Source: Patescibacteria group bacterium (GTDB taxonomy: Bacteria > Patescibacteriota > Gracilibacteria > UM-FILTER-43-11). Taken from it: a DNA stretch of 64,000 bases. Numbering within the stretch: the first letter of the stretch is position 1; each line of letters starts with the position of its first letter. The stretch lies in the NCBI GenBank assembly GCA_018817125.1, contig JAHIUN010000006.1, positions 1 through 64,000 on the forward strand, in the 5' to 3' direction. Below, one piece after another: positions 51,245-59,821 of the stretch. A model generated the notes under the pieces. It saw only the letters and a program-made list of their open reading frames with translations, had not been told where the DNA came from and did no database searches. The position numbers and the translations under genes are program-made.

Positions 51245-52082
51245 TTATAATTGTTCCCTCCTCCATCGTCTGCCGCACATCCAAATCCCCTAATTTTTCC
51301 AGCGTTTCCGGGTGCGGATGATCAAACGTGTTTCCCTCTCCGGCAGATACGACAGCTGTTGTCGGATTAACCGCCGCCAAAAAAACATCCGATGTCGCCG
51401 TTCGGCTACCGTGGTGACCGACTTTTAAAATAGTCGATGCTACGTCCTGGCCGGCCAGCAGGATTTCACGCTCCTCTTCCTGTTCCGCATCTCCGGTTAG
51501 TAAGGCCAACGGTGCCAAGCCACCAGGTGTCCGCTGTGCCAAACGCGCAACAACAGAGGCGTTATTTTCATTGCTCACATCCTGACCCACCAGGTTATGT
51601 CCCGCGAATGGATAAAGGATATCGAGATACAGGTTGGGACCGACGCGAAAGTCTTGATGGTTTTGGTTAAAAAACACCTCAATACCATCAAGCCGAACAC
51701 GCTCTAAAAACGCCCGATATAACGGATCGCTGGAATGGGTACCGGTTAGCAGAATTTTTTTAATCTTATATTTCTGCATCACATCCAAAATCCCCCCATA
51801 GTGGTCACGGTGGGCATGTGTAAGGATGAAGAGGTCGATGGTTTTATCAAAATAACCAAGCCGTCCGCCGAGCTGATCGACCACCACACTGTCTGGCCCC
51901 GCATCGATGAGAATATTGTGATATTCAGGCGTCCGGATGAGAATAGCATCTCCTTGACCCACATCTAAGATACTCATGGCCAACGGTCGAGATAAGCCGG
52001 GCAGTGTTAAAACAGACAGAAACAGCATTCCTATCCCTATCCCATAGAACCAGATCCAGTGTTTACGTTTTAAGTGGCGCAT
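51234..52082 (-). CDS. ComEC-like secreted metallo-beta-lactamase hydrolase
   Basis: A 282-residue protein. One N-terminal membrane helix or signal anchor (about 8-28) precedes an MBL domain: SILDVGQGDAILIRTP, LTHAHRDHYGGI, LLTGDAEQEEE and LKVGHHGSRTATS. These motifs are those of the ComEC C-terminal hydrolase, thought to degrade one strand or process DNA during uptake. The ComEC pore domain is missing, so it is either a stand-alone version or part of a split system. Its last codons lie in the inverted-repeat arm of the neighbouring element. Confidence 0.9.
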   Translation of the reverse strand: MRHLKRKHWIWFYGIGIGMLFLSVLTLPGLSRPLAMSILDVGQGDAILIRTPEYHNILIDAGPDSVVVDQLGGRLGYFDKTIDLFILTHAHRDHYGGILDVMQKYKIKKILLTGTHSSDPLYRAFLERVRLDGIEVFFNQNHQDFRVGPNLYLDILYPFAGHNLVGQDVSNENNASVVARLAQRTPGGLAPLALLTGDAEQEEEREILLAGQDVASTILKVGHHGSRTATSDVFLAAVNPTTAVVSAGEGNTFDHPHPETLEKLGDLDVRQTMEEGTIIISF

Positions 52083-52106
52083 GCCCGTTATCGGGAGAGC
52101 ATGCGG

Positions 52107-52376
52107 TTAATTAAATATTGAGCGCAAAAATCGACGGATTTTCTCTGCCAGCCCCATTTTTAAATCAATACTGACTGAAGATCGGAGAATTGAGCGGGAA
52201 TCTCTGATGGCGTCAGGGTCATAAACAACTTGCTTCCCCCCAACCATCATTCTCCATGTGGGGGCTTTGACTGTAGCGCCAGCTAAAAGTTCTTGGCGTG
52301 TGGCCTCAAGCTCCTTCTCTGACGGCGCATCTGTCTCATCGATTAATCCCTGCAATCGTGCTTCTCCATTCTCCAT
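52107..52376 (-). CDS. Small hypothetical protein
   Basis: An 89-residue protein with an acidic N-terminal helix (DETDAPSEKELEATRQELL), a short beta-like centre (WRMMVGGKQVVYDPDAI) and a basic C-terminal helix (KMGLAEKIRRFLRSIFN). No family recognised. A consensus promoter starts transcription about 20 bases before the ATG, which supports a real gene despite the lack of a Shine-Dalgarno. It lies 24 bases upstream of the ComEC-like gene and may be in one operon with it. Confidence 0.65.
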   Translation of the reverse strand: MENGEARLQGLIDETDAPSEKELEATRQELLAGATVKAPTWRMMVGGKQVVYDPDAIRDSRSILRSSVSIDLKMGLAEKIRRFLRSIFN

Positions 52377-52403
52377 TATTGGTTCGGTTAATTCCGGAGA
52401 TTA

Positions 52404-52432
52404 TTTATAACCAAAAAATTCAGCTTTGTCAA
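52404..52432 (-). promoter_or_regulatory. Promoter of the 52376 gene
   Basis: On the minus strand TTGACA (52432-52427), 17 bases, TATAAA (52409-52404). The predicted leader is about 20 bases with no boxA. Confidence 0.7.
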
Positions 52433-52497
52433 CATTCAATTAAATTCATGCTGACCCTGAAAGCCCTGAAGGGTCAAATATTTTTTCCCAAAGGAAA

Positions 52498-52538
52498 AGC
52501 CCCGCCCATCCTTCGCCGAGGCTTCGGATGGCAGGGCT
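52498..52538 (-). terminator. Terminator of the LPQTG protein gene
   Basis: Read on the minus strand, AGCCCTGCCATCC pairs with GGATGGGCGGGGCT (one bulge) and TTTTCC follows. It lies about 25 bases after the stop at 52563. Confidence 0.65.
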
Positions 52539-52562
52539 CTCCTATTTATTTTTTATTTTTGT

Positions 52563-54083
52563 TTATAATTCATTATCCTCTTTCCGGCGAAGCAGACGTC
52601 CCGCGACAGCAACACTGCTCAGGAGCAGAAGGCCGACACCTAAACCGGTCTGTGGCAGGCGAATAGACTTAACCGCACCAGTGCTCTCGTTGCCAGAGGC
52701 ATCTTTGGTGGTCACCTTAAAGGTATATTCTTTCCCTCCGCCTAAATTAGCCACCTCCGTACTAGTCGCGGCGACACCCAACGCCCTACCGGCATCATAA
52801 GTGCTACCCCGATCTAAGCTTTTATAAAGGATTTGATCCATTAGGTCTTTCGCAGTATTAAGGCTAGCTGTCCAGCTCAGAAACACCGTGTATTTTTCCA
52901 ACTCTTCACGGAAAGTCAAAAGCAGATTGGTTACATTTTCCGGAGGCGTTGTGTCTTTCAGTTCAACGGCTTTATAGCCGGCGGAAAGATCACCGGAACA
53001 TTCCAAGATATCAAAAGCGCTACGATAGGCTTCTGCGCTCTCGTAATCTCCGGTAGCGATTTTACATTCCATGTCAGTTCCTGCGTACAAAATGCTAGGA
53101 TGGCGTTCCGCGGTGTATTTCACCAGACAATCAGTGGCTTCTGAGCCGGCAATTTCCAGTGTGTATTCATGGGTCGCGCCTTTTTCGGATACTTTTGCGG
53201 CGGAGCAGTCGGCAAAATGAGGAAGGAAACAGCTCATATCTTCAGAGCAGTCTTCAGATTCCTCTCCAGTGGCTTCTTCCTCAGCAGCCTCCTCTCCAGC
53301 GACAGGATCTTCTTCTTCAGCACCCTCTCCAGCAGCAGGCTCCTCAGCGGAGCCAAGGAAAAGACCAGAGTCTGTACTTCCGCTGATAATCGGATTGTCC
53401 GCGAGATCTTTGATGGTAACTCCTGCTGTCACAATATAATTGATATCAGGTTTTTGTTCAGAGGTTTCCAGCAAAACCGTTTTATTGGAAGCATCTGTTG
53501 CATCCATCTGTACACTGACCACCGTTAGTGTGTTGGCAGGGTTGATCTGTTCAACGATACCAAAAGCGGCTTCAGGGTCGATAGGCAATTGAACGGCCTC
53601 GCTGAATACGACCTTAACGTGCATTTTGTCCGGCGCAGAAACACTGTTGACGGTAGGGGGGATAGTGTCAGTCTCAGACTCACCCTCGCCTTCACCGTTC
53701 ATGGTTTTGGCGCTGGCCTCCGGACTGTATTCTTCACTTTCCAGGTCATCGGAACTGAAGGCAGTAACCGAAAAGTAATACATCGTATCCGCTTCAAGCC
53801 CATCAAGCACATAAGAGGCGGTGTTGTCTTCAGTGTCTGCCTCATTTTCATAGTCTCCTTCTCCAGCTTCAAAAACGGAAAAAGTGCCGTAATAGATGCG
53901 GTAATGATCCACCAAGCCTCCTCCTGCATCTTTGACACTGGCCCACGTCAATCCAATTGAACCGGAATCAACAGGAGTAGCCTCTACACCAGTAACGTTT
54001 CCCGGTGTACCGGCTGCAAGGGCAGTCTGGGCGGCGAAAAGGATCGCGCTGGTTAAACAAATAAGTATTTTTTTCGTATTCAT
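52563..54083 (-). CDS. Fibronectin-III surface protein with LPQTG sorting signal
   Basis: A 506-residue secreted protein. The signal peptide is about 1-23 (ending ALAAG). A fibronectin type III domain follows at about 28-130 (GSIGLTWASVKDAGGG and YVLDGLEADTMYYFSVTA). Then come an Ig-like SbsA/Big-type module (KVVFSEAVQLP) and a Glu/Ala-rich acidic spacer. A Cys-containing region and a second FN3 domain (about 395-470) precede the sorting signal: LPQTG (476-480), a hydrophobic helix and RRKEDNEL. The signal should be cleaved between Thr and Gly and linked by the sortase. The SLH-sortase at 47437 is the only candidate enzyme here. Confidence 0.92.
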   Translation of the reverse strand: MNTKKILICLTSAILFAAQTALAAGTPGNVTGVEATPVDSGSIGLTWASVKDAGGGLVDHYRIYYGTFSVFEAGEGDYENEADTEDNTASYVLDGLEADTMYYFSVTAFSSDDLESEEYSPEASAKTMNGEGEGESETDTIPPTVNSVSAPDKMHVKVVFSEAVQLPIDPEAAFGIVEQINPANTLTVVSVQMDATDASNKTVLLETSEQKPDINYIVTAGVTIKDLADNPIISGSTDSGLFLGSAEEPAAGEGAEEEDPVAGEEAAEEEATGEESEDCSEDMSCFLPHFADCSAAKVSEKGATHEYTLEIAGSEATDCLVKYTAERHPSILYAGTDMECKIATGDYESAEAYRSAFDILECSGDLSAGYKAVELKDTTPPENVTNLLLTFREELEKYTVFLSWTASLNTAKDLMDQILYKSLDRGSTYDAGRALGVAATSTEVANLGGGKEYTFKVTTKDASGNESTGAVKSIRLPQTGLGVGLLLLSSVAVAGRLLRRKEDNEL

Positions 54084-54111
54084 GATATCGATTTATGTTT
54101 TAAATCTTACT

Positions 54112-54140
54112 ATTATAGCAAATTTCACTCACAAAAGCAA
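54112..54140 (-). promoter_or_regulatory. Extended -10 promoter of the LPQTG gene
   Basis: On the minus strand TTGCTT (54140-54135), 17 bases, TATAAT (54117-54112), with TGC directly before the -10 as in extended -10 promoters. Confidence 0.65.
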
Positions 54141-54159
54141 CCCTTATTACCAGTAATAG

Positions 54160-54225
54160 ATCCAATTGTGAGCCCAGTGGCAGACCCAAGTGTAACCACA
54201 CGATGGATTCACAATTGGATCTACG
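54160..54225. repeat. GATCCAATTGTG / CACAATTGGATC repeat
   Basis: GATCCAATTGTGA at the left and TCACAATTGGATC at the right form a perfect 13-bp inverted pair around GAGCCC/GACCC words. It belongs to the GGGTCC/CCAATTG family and has no gene between its arms. Confidence 0.65.
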
Positions 54226-54254
54226 CGCGAAGCGCGGACTTATAATCGGAATAG

Positions 54255-54282
54255 TTGTCTTTTACAGGAGATAATTTATAAT
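54255..54282 (+). promoter_or_regulatory. Promoter of acs
   Basis: TTGTCT (54255-54260), 16 bases, TATAAT (54277-54282). The ATG at 54317 is about 28 bases after the predicted start. Confidence 0.55.
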
Positions 54283-54316
54283 GAATGGGAAATAAAAAGT
54301 AATAACCAGCTCCAAA

Positions 54317-56236
54317 ATGCCCAAAAAGCTAGCAAAACAGCGCGAAACCACTGTGGTTTTAATGGATGAAAAAAAATGGTATAAACCCTCCCGAAAAATC
54401 CGCAAAACGGCCACCGTTAAGCAGTGGAAAAAGGTTCATGATGATGCCCGGAAAAATCCCGTGAAATTTTGGGAACAGGCGGCTAAGGAATTGGAGTGGT
54501 ACGAACCCTGGGAAACACCCTTTAAAGAGGTTAAAAAACATTTTTACCAGTGGTTTATCGGGGGCAAATGCAACATCGTACACAACGCGCTCGACCGTCA
54601 CATGGGCACGCCAACCGAAAACAAAACCGCCATTATTTGGGAAAGTGATCGTGGCGACCATCGAAAACTCACTTACAAAGAACTCAATACTGCGGTCTGT
54701 AAAATGGCGAATGGTCTGAAAAGTCTGGGCGTCCGCAAGGGCGACCGGATCGCGATTTACCTGCAAAACACGCCCGAAATCGCTATTTCCATGCTGGCCT
54801 GCGCGAAAATCGGGGCCATGCATTCCGTCGTGTACGCAGGTTTCTCCGCTCACGCGCTCCGCGACCGCATTGAAGACGCTAAGGCAAAAATCCTGATTAC
54901 CTCCGATGTCGGCTTTCGGAGCGGAAAGATCATCGACATGTATTCTCTGTGTCACGATGCCCTGAAGGGATGTAAGTGCATCAAAAAGGCGGTGATTGTA
55001 AAACGTCATCCCAACAGCGAAAAAAAGAACAAAAAACGCGATATCTGGTACGGAGAACTTGTCAGGAATCAATCCGCTGAATGCAAAACGTGCCCTATGG
55101 ACGCTGAGGACCCTTTGTTCGTCCTTTACACTTCGGGCACTACCGCTAAGCCAAAAGGTATTATTCACGTACATGGAGGCTATCAGGTGGGCATTAACCG
55201 CACATTCCAATGGGTGATGGACATCAAGGATGATGATATTTACTGGTGTTCCGCAGATCCGGGCTGGATTACGGGTCATAGTTACATCGTTTACGCCCCC
55301 CTGATGGCAGGAGTTACTACGGTCATGTTCGAAGGGGCGCCGAATTTTCCCAACCCCGACCGCCTCTGGAAGTTAGTTCAAAAATACAAAGTCACCGTCT
55401 TCTACACAGCCCCCACACTTATCCGTGCCTTGATGCGCTTCGGAGACGAATGGGTGACCAAACATGATTTATCCAGCCTTCGCCTCCTTGGTTCCGTGGG
55501 CGAACCAATCAATCCAAAAGCCTGGCAATGGTATTACCGTGTGGTGGGCAAAAAACGATGCCCCATCATGGATACGTGGTGGCAAACGGAAACAGGGATG
55601 TTCATGATCACACCGCTTCCTTCCATGTCTCTCAAGGCGGGTTCTGCTACAATCCCCTTCCCAGGGATCATCGCCGACGTGGTCGACAAACAGGGGAAGC
55701 GTGTGAAGGCGGGAGAAGGCGGCTATTTAGTCATTAAAAACCAATGGCCCTCCATGCTTCGCACTATCTACAACAACCCTAAGCGCTACATCAAAACGTA
55801 CTGGAAAGACATCCCCGGCTACTATCTAACTGGTGACTTGGCTCACAGAGATAAAGATGGCTACTTCTGGATACAGGGCCGCTCAGATGACGTGCTTAAA
55901 ATCGCCGGTCATCGTATCGGCACCGCGGAGATCGAAAGTGCTCTGGTGGCTCACAAAAAGGTTGCAGAAGCTGCCGTCATCGGCAAACCACATGAAATAA
56001 AAGGGGAATCGGCGAAGGCATTTGTGATTTTAAAGAAAGGCGTTGAGCCTAGCGAAAGTTTGATAGCGGAGCTCAAAAAACAAATCCGTAACGAGCTTGG
56101 CCCCATTGCGATTACTGATGAGATCGAATTTGTCGACTCCCTCCCAAAAACCCGCTCCGGCAAGATCATGCGCCGTATTTTGAAGGCAAAAGAGCTGGGT
56201 CAGGCTTTGGGCGACACGAGCGCGTTGGCGGATTAG
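54317..56236 (+). CDS. acs: Acetyl-CoA synthetase (AMP-forming)
   Basis: Activates acetate to acetyl-CoA through acetyl-AMP; 639 residues, typical length. ANL-family motifs are the P-loop-like YTSGTTAKPKGI, WWQTETGMFMITPLP with the acetate pocket Trp, YYLTGDLAHRDKDGYFWIQG, GRSDDVLKIAGHRIGTAEIE and the catalytic Lys in SGKIMRRILK. That Lys is the site usually controlled by acetylation. It is monocistronic or co-transcribed with the 56243 gene, which starts six bases after its stop. Confidence 0.95.
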   Translation: MPKKLAKQRETTVVLMDEKKWYKPSRKIRKTATVKQWKKVHDDARKNPVKFWEQAAKELEWYEPWETPFKEVKKHFYQWFIGGKCNIVHNALDRHMGTPTENKTAIIWESDRGDHRKLTYKELNTAVCKMANGLKSLGVRKGDRIAIYLQNTPEIAISMLACAKIGAMHSVVYAGFSAHALRDRIEDAKAKILITSDVGFRSGKIIDMYSLCHDALKGCKCIKKAVIVKRHPNSEKKNKKRDIWYGELVRNQSAECKTCPMDAEDPLFVLYTSGTTAKPKGIIHVHGGYQVGINRTFQWVMDIKDDDIYWCSADPGWITGHSYIVYAPLMAGVTTVMFEGAPNFPNPDRLWKLVQKYKVTVFYTAPTLIRALMRFGDEWVTKHDLSSLRLLGSVGEPINPKAWQWYYRVVGKKRCPIMDTWWQTETGMFMITPLPSMSLKAGSATIPFPGIIADVVDKQGKRVKAGEGGYLVIKNQWPSMLRTIYNNPKRYIKTYWKDIPGYYLTGDLAHRDKDGYFWIQGRSDDVLKIAGHRIGTAEIESALVAHKKVAEAAVIGKPHEIKGESAKAFVILKKGVEPSESLIAELKKQIRNELGPIAITDEIEFVDSLPKTRSGKIMRRILKAKELGQALGDTSALAD

Positions 56237-56242
56237 CGCCAT

Positions 56243-56653
56243 TTGACAACTGTCACGGAAAAAGGTAAAAAGATTCCCTGTTTTATTAAATACGAAATTT
56301 TGACCGAGGAATTACCAAGAAACTTATCTTCTTTCGATGCGACCTGTGAGCAGGCCGGCAATTTGCTGAATGTCAGCAAAAGAAAAATCGCCCAATTGAT
56401 AAGGGAGGCAATTGGAGAGGCAGTTAACGCAAACCCTAACAATATTTTTTACGAAGTAATCCCACAGACAGAAGGCCAAGTTGTTTTGGAGGCGCAGGAA
56501 AAAAAGAAGGCAGGCGCAAAAGTCATCCGGTTATGCCTTAAAATCATACTGCCACGTGGTGGCGCCTCAGGCACACTGGCGGATGAGCGTATCCTTAAAA
56601 TTACCCGCGAATCCGATACTGGGCCCGAAACACTGGTACAGGAGATTGTCTAA
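56243..56653 (+). CDS. Hypothetical protein downstream of acs
   Basis: A 136-residue alpha/beta protein with a helix-rich centre (NVSKRKIAQLIREAIGEAVN) and beta strands after it (NNIFYEVIPQTEGQVVLEAQ). No recognised family. The start is TTG at 56243; no ATG is available in frame nearby. It follows acs by six bases and its end overlaps the convergent HD gene by four bases. The closeness suggests co-transcription with acs but gives no function. Confidence 0.6.
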   Translation: MTTVTEKGKKIPCFIKYEILTEELPRNLSSFDATCEQAGNLLNVSKRKIAQLIREAIGEAVNANPNNIFYEVIPQTEGQVVLEAQEKKKAGAKVIRLCLKIILPRGGASGTLADERILKITRESDTGPETLVQEIV

Positions 56654-57231
56654 AGTCCAATCTCATCCGCAATTCCCTTTATAGCTTCGAGCGAAATCTC
56701 TAAAAATTCCCCAAGCTCCAAGTCCAACTTTTCGCATTCCCGGATGACGTCCCGGTTCACTTTGGCAGCAAAGGATTTGTCTTTGAATTTCTTTTTAATG
56801 GATTTAACCTCCGCATTGGCTAATTTTTTGTCTGGCCGCATAAGACCATACGCGTAAATCAACCCCGTTACCGTCTCTCCGGCCGCTAAAGCATGCTGGA
56901 ATTTGGTGGTTCGTTCCTTGTCTTTATAATCCCCGCATTCCGTACCGTATGCGTGGGAAATAATCACTTCAATCAATTCATCCGAAACACCAGCATTTTT
57001 CAAAATATCCACACACTTTACGCAATGCTGGCTCACATCGTTTTTTGTTTCGTCAAAATCAATGTCATGGAGTAGCCCCGCAATACCCCAAAGCTCCTCG
57101 TCTTCCCCCAATCGTTTAGCCAAAGCGCGCAAAACCACCTCCGACTCTCTGCAATGGTTACGGATCATCGGATCTTTGATGTGTTTGCCGAACAGCTCTT
57201 GGGCCTGCTTGTAGGTGATGCCTGCTTGCAT
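56650..57231 (-). CDS. HD-domain phosphohydrolase
   Basis: A 193-residue HDIG-type hydrolase. Metal ligands are in IRNHCRESEVVLRALA (first His), AGLLHDIDFDETKND (HD), QHCVKCVDILKNAG and IISHAYGTECGDY. The C-terminal helices resemble the predicted HD hydrolases that often accompany nucleotide metabolism. The substrate is unknown. Its 3' end overlaps the convergent 56243 gene by four bases. Confidence 0.88.
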   Translation of the reverse strand: MQAGITYKQAQELFGKHIKDPMIRNHCRESEVVLRALAKRLGEDEELWGIAGLLHDIDFDETKNDVSQHCVKCVDILKNAGVSDELIEVIISHAYGTECGDYKDKERTTKFQHALAAGETVTGLIYAYGLMRPDKKLANAEVKSIKKKFKDKSFAAKVNRDVIRECEKLDLELGEFLEISLEAIKGIADEIGL

Positions 57232-57272
57232 TATGCTTGTGGTTAAAAAGTATTTTTAGAGATTAATTTCTA

Positions 57273-57301
57273 TTGACAAATAATATTTTATATATTACAA
57301 T
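57273..57301 (+). promoter_or_regulatory. Promoter of the 57328 gene
   Basis: TTGACA (57273-57278), 17 bases, TACAAT (57296-57301), only about 20 bases from the predicted start to the ATG. No boxA. Confidence 0.7.
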
Positions 57302-57327
57302 ATAATCCAATTGATAATTCAAACATT

Positions 57328-57849
57328 ATGATTCCTAATGGAGAATACCATAGTCCTGAAATAGTCCCTCTCGACATAGACTCAAAAAGACCCAAGAGCA
57401 ATATTGATCGATCTAGAATGAACGTTTTGCACAGACTACAAAAAGACAATAGGCTTTGTAGATCTGCCAAAATATTGCTATTAACAAGTGATTTTTTTGA
57501 CGAAAGTCATTTAGCGGACCTTGCCGCTTTAAGCCACTCCGGTCATATCGATAGGGTTATGGCTGTGTGCGAAGGTTGTTGGGAAACAGTCCAAACTTAT
57601 AAAGGTTCCAATTTGGCTGAGGATATACATATGTTACATATTTTATTGGAAAACCAAATAAGAACAAGTGCTATTAGTCCAGAAAAAAATGCGCATGACA
57701 CCCAAATACTTCAAAAAATTCTAAGGTTTGTGGTACGCAAAGCCGTCCGCATGGCAATTAAAAATCATATCGTAAAAAGCAGTTATTACAACACCAGCTT
57801 TAGCGGTAGTGACATTAAGGATTGTCTCGCCCTAATAGATGATTTATGA
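57328..57849 (+). CDS. Hypothetical protein
   Basis: A 173-residue soluble protein, mostly helical. Its central segment KILLLTSDFFDESHLADLAA followed by IDRVMAVCEGCWETVQTY could be a small alpha/beta core with a CxxC pair. The C-terminus is basic helical (RFVVRKAVRMAIKNHIVK). No family recognised. It has a good promoter, stands alone and converges on lysS. AT-rich codon use is similar to the 22495 and 35592 genes. Confidence 0.65.
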   Translation: MIPNGEYHSPEIVPLDIDSKRPKSNIDRSRMNVLHRLQKDNRLCRSAKILLLTSDFFDESHLADLAALSHSGHIDRVMAVCEGCWETVQTYKGSNLAEDIHMLHILLENQIRTSAISPEKNAHDTQILQKILRFVVRKAVRMAIKNHIVKSSYYNTSFSGSDIKDCLALIDDL

Positions 57850-57875
57850 GATAGCGAAGGAGCCAAAAGACGCCA

Positions 57876-59459
57876 TTACAACACCTCTTTCAACCGACCC
57901 ACCACAAACTCCTTATCCAGCGCGCTTAAAAACCAGCCAACCTGCGGGCCATATTCCTTACCCAACAAGAGTTTGTAAATGGCCTGGAAACAATCTTTTG
58001 GCGTAAAATCATCATTCCCTTTTACAATGCTGTGGACAGTGCCGTGGATATTTTCCCCCTCCCAATCCTCCAGCACTTCCAATATCTTTTTCAGTTCAGC
58101 AACGAATTTTTTTTGCACATCCGACAGGTCTTTTGCTGCCTCAGGGAGTGTCTCCTGCAACTCATAACGGTAGCGATCCGGCGCGTATGATTTAATCCAT
58201 TTTTTAGCGTATCCCACGCGCAGATCGACTTCTTTTTTATCCTCTTCCGTCAGCGCGCTGCCCTTCATCTTCTCCACCGCCTCATACACATTCAGTCGTG
58301 GAATCTGAATAACAAAAACCAATTGTCCGAATCGTGGCAGAAACCGTTCCACAGGTTTTTCATCCGTCAGCTGGCTCAATTGATACAGGCGCGACAGATC
58401 TGTTTGCAGAGTGTCTTTTTCCTCTTTCATAAAATATAGTTGGGCGGCCTGGTCGTGCTGGTCAAAAAGCCGTGGAATCGTGTCTCCTTCCGGGTCGAAT
58501 TCAATCGGCTGATTCGGTTTTTTGCTGAGCATCAAAAATCTCAGCATTTCCGGCGGAACCAAATCCGCGATTTCCCGTGCCGATTGCCCAAGCCCCTTGC
58601 TGGCACTCATTTTTTTGCCGCCAATCAGGAAGAATTCATACGGAATATTGAAAGGAATGTCCGTTTTGGTGATTTCGTTACAAATCGCTTCGCCAATATT
58701 ATGCGAACCGCCGGCCGCATTGTGGTCTTTCCCGCTTCCCTCCACCGTCACATCATATACATCCCACTTAGCCGGCCATTCCACTTTCCAGGTCAATTTG
58801 GCATTACCGTCGAAAGGCGAAATTTCCCCTTCATGTTCACAGCCAATCGCCCATTTTACTTTATCCTTTTTGCAAATATATTTCACCTTTTCACCATCAA
58901 AGCTAATCACATCCGTACTGCCGATTTTGCCGCATTTTTCACACACAATCGAAACCGGCGACCAATGTTCGGGCTTTCCGGAACCGGATATACGCCTGTA
59001 AATCTCCCGGATTTCATTATTTTTAGTCAGTCCAGTTCTAATCCAGTCATTCATTTTGCCGGAAAGGTAGGCCTCCTTGGCACGCGGAATTTCGGGGCCA
59101 AAACCGATTTCTTTAATTACCCCCAAAAACGTCTGTCCATAATATTCCGCGAAATTTTCCGCTTTCCCATCCGGCGAAGGAACTTTGTACAACGGTTTCC
59201 CCATGTGTTCGTCAAACCCCTTTCCCTCCAGCTCTTTCGGCATGCCGTCCATGGGGTCAAAATCGTTAAATTCAAATAAAAACCGCGCTTTTTTGCCGCG
59301 TTCATTTAGCACTTGCGCCACAATACCGTGAATGACCACGCCCCGGAGCGAGCCTACATGCACTGGACCAGACAGAGTTTTTTCATCACGGATGATAAAT
59401 TCCTCCTGCCCCATATAAGTATCGATGATTTTGTCTACGATTTCGTCAGCCCAGTACAT
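57876..59459 (-). CDS. lysS: Lysyl-tRNA synthetase, class I (archaeal type)
   Basis: Charges tRNA-Lys with a class I fold, unlike the class II LysRS of most bacteria; 527 residues. Signatures are HVGS (34-37) in place of HIGH, KMSAS (283-287) in place of KMSKS, FEFNDFDPMDGMP, and a zinc-ribbon-like insert with CEKC (173-176), Cys196 and Cys207. The helical C-terminal anticodon-binding domain is full length. Class I LysRS is common in archaea and occurs in spirochaetes, alphaproteobacteria and many Patescibacteria. No class II lysS is visible in this window. Confidence 0.96.
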   Translation of the reverse strand: MYWADEIVDKIIDTYMGQEEFIIRDEKTLSGPVHVGSLRGVVIHGIVAQVLNERGKKARFLFEFNDFDPMDGMPKELEGKGFDEHMGKPLYKVPSPDGKAENFAEYYGQTFLGVIKEIGFGPEIPRAKEAYLSGKMNDWIRTGLTKNNEIREIYRRISGSGKPEHWSPVSIVCEKCGKIGSTDVISFDGEKVKYICKKDKVKWAIGCEHEGEISPFDGNAKLTWKVEWPAKWDVYDVTVEGSGKDHNAAGGSHNIGEAICNEITKTDIPFNIPYEFFLIGGKKMSASKGLGQSAREIADLVPPEMLRFLMLSKKPNQPIEFDPEGDTIPRLFDQHDQAAQLYFMKEEKDTLQTDLSRLYQLSQLTDEKPVERFLPRFGQLVFVIQIPRLNVYEAVEKMKGSALTEEDKKEVDLRVGYAKKWIKSYAPDRYRYELQETLPEAAKDLSDVQKKFVAELKKILEVLEDWEGENIHGTVHSIVKGNDDFTPKDCFQAIYKLLLGKEYGPQVGWFLSALDKEFVVGRLKEVL

Positions 59460-59460
59460 C

Positions 59461-59535
59461 TTATAGTCTTAAGTTATAAGTCTTAAACCCTAAGCCTGTG
59501 GTCTTTGGCTTACCGCTTAGGACTTAAGACTTATA
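59461..59535. repeat. CTTAAGAC / GTCTTAAG word palindrome
   Basis: TATAGTCTTAAGTTATAAGTC on the left and GGACTTAAGACTTATAG on the right with CCTAAGC/GCTTAGG inside. It is the gene-free counterpart of the repeats around the 35592 gene. Confidence 0.65.
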
Positions 59536-59612
59536 GCTTTTCAAATTGAACCTCACACAGGATAACAGCAGACGTTTGAGATGACAAAAGCTTTTTTCAT
59601 GGGCATTTACAT

Positions 59613-59640
59613 TTGACATTTTGTCTAAAAAATAGAAAAT
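59613..59640 (+). promoter_or_regulatory. Candidate promoter of the 59822 gene
   Basis: TTGACA (59613-59618), 16 bases, GAAAAT (59635-59640). The -10 is imperfect. The start near 59647 would give a leader of about 175 nt. Confidence 0.5.
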
Positions 59641-59654
59641 GGGTTCTAGCATAC

Positions 59655-59666
59655 CGTTCTTTGACA
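59655..59666 (+). promoter_or_regulatory. boxA-like element
   Basis: CGTTCTTTGACA starts about 8 nt into the predicted transcript. GTTCTTTGA is the boxA core found in several Firmicutes rRNA leaders. Confidence 0.45.
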
Positions 59667-59679
59667 TTGCCGGGACAAG

Positions 59680-59733
59680 AAAAACCCTCCTTTTGTAATG
59701 TTTTATGTCTCCTAGAGACAAAAGCGGGTTTTT
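59680..59733 (+). promoter_or_regulatory. Leader hairpin with U-rich 3' arm
   Basis: AAAAACCC (59680-59687) pairs with GGGTTTTT (59726-59733), and TTTTGT (59691-59696) pairs with ACAAAA (59718-59723). The 3' arm ends in five T, so it could act as an attenuator that the boxA complex would override. The rest of 59536-59821 shows no gene. Confidence 0.5.
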
Positions 59734-59821
59734 GGTTCGATTGTATCGAGCTGGGAATCCGTTTTTGTTAGGGGAAGGGCCGTAATCGGCAGAAATATAA
59801 ACCATTTCGAAAGGAGTGATT

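Noticed and set aside
54359-55279. A 306-codon open frame on the minus strand opposite acs
   Set aside because: It lies wholly inside the conserved acs coding region; composition is that of an antisense shadow.
58440-59279. A 279-codon open frame on the plus strand opposite lysS
   Set aside because: It is antisense to a full-length, motif-complete lysyl-tRNA synthetase and has no promoter, ribosome site or recognisable protein features.
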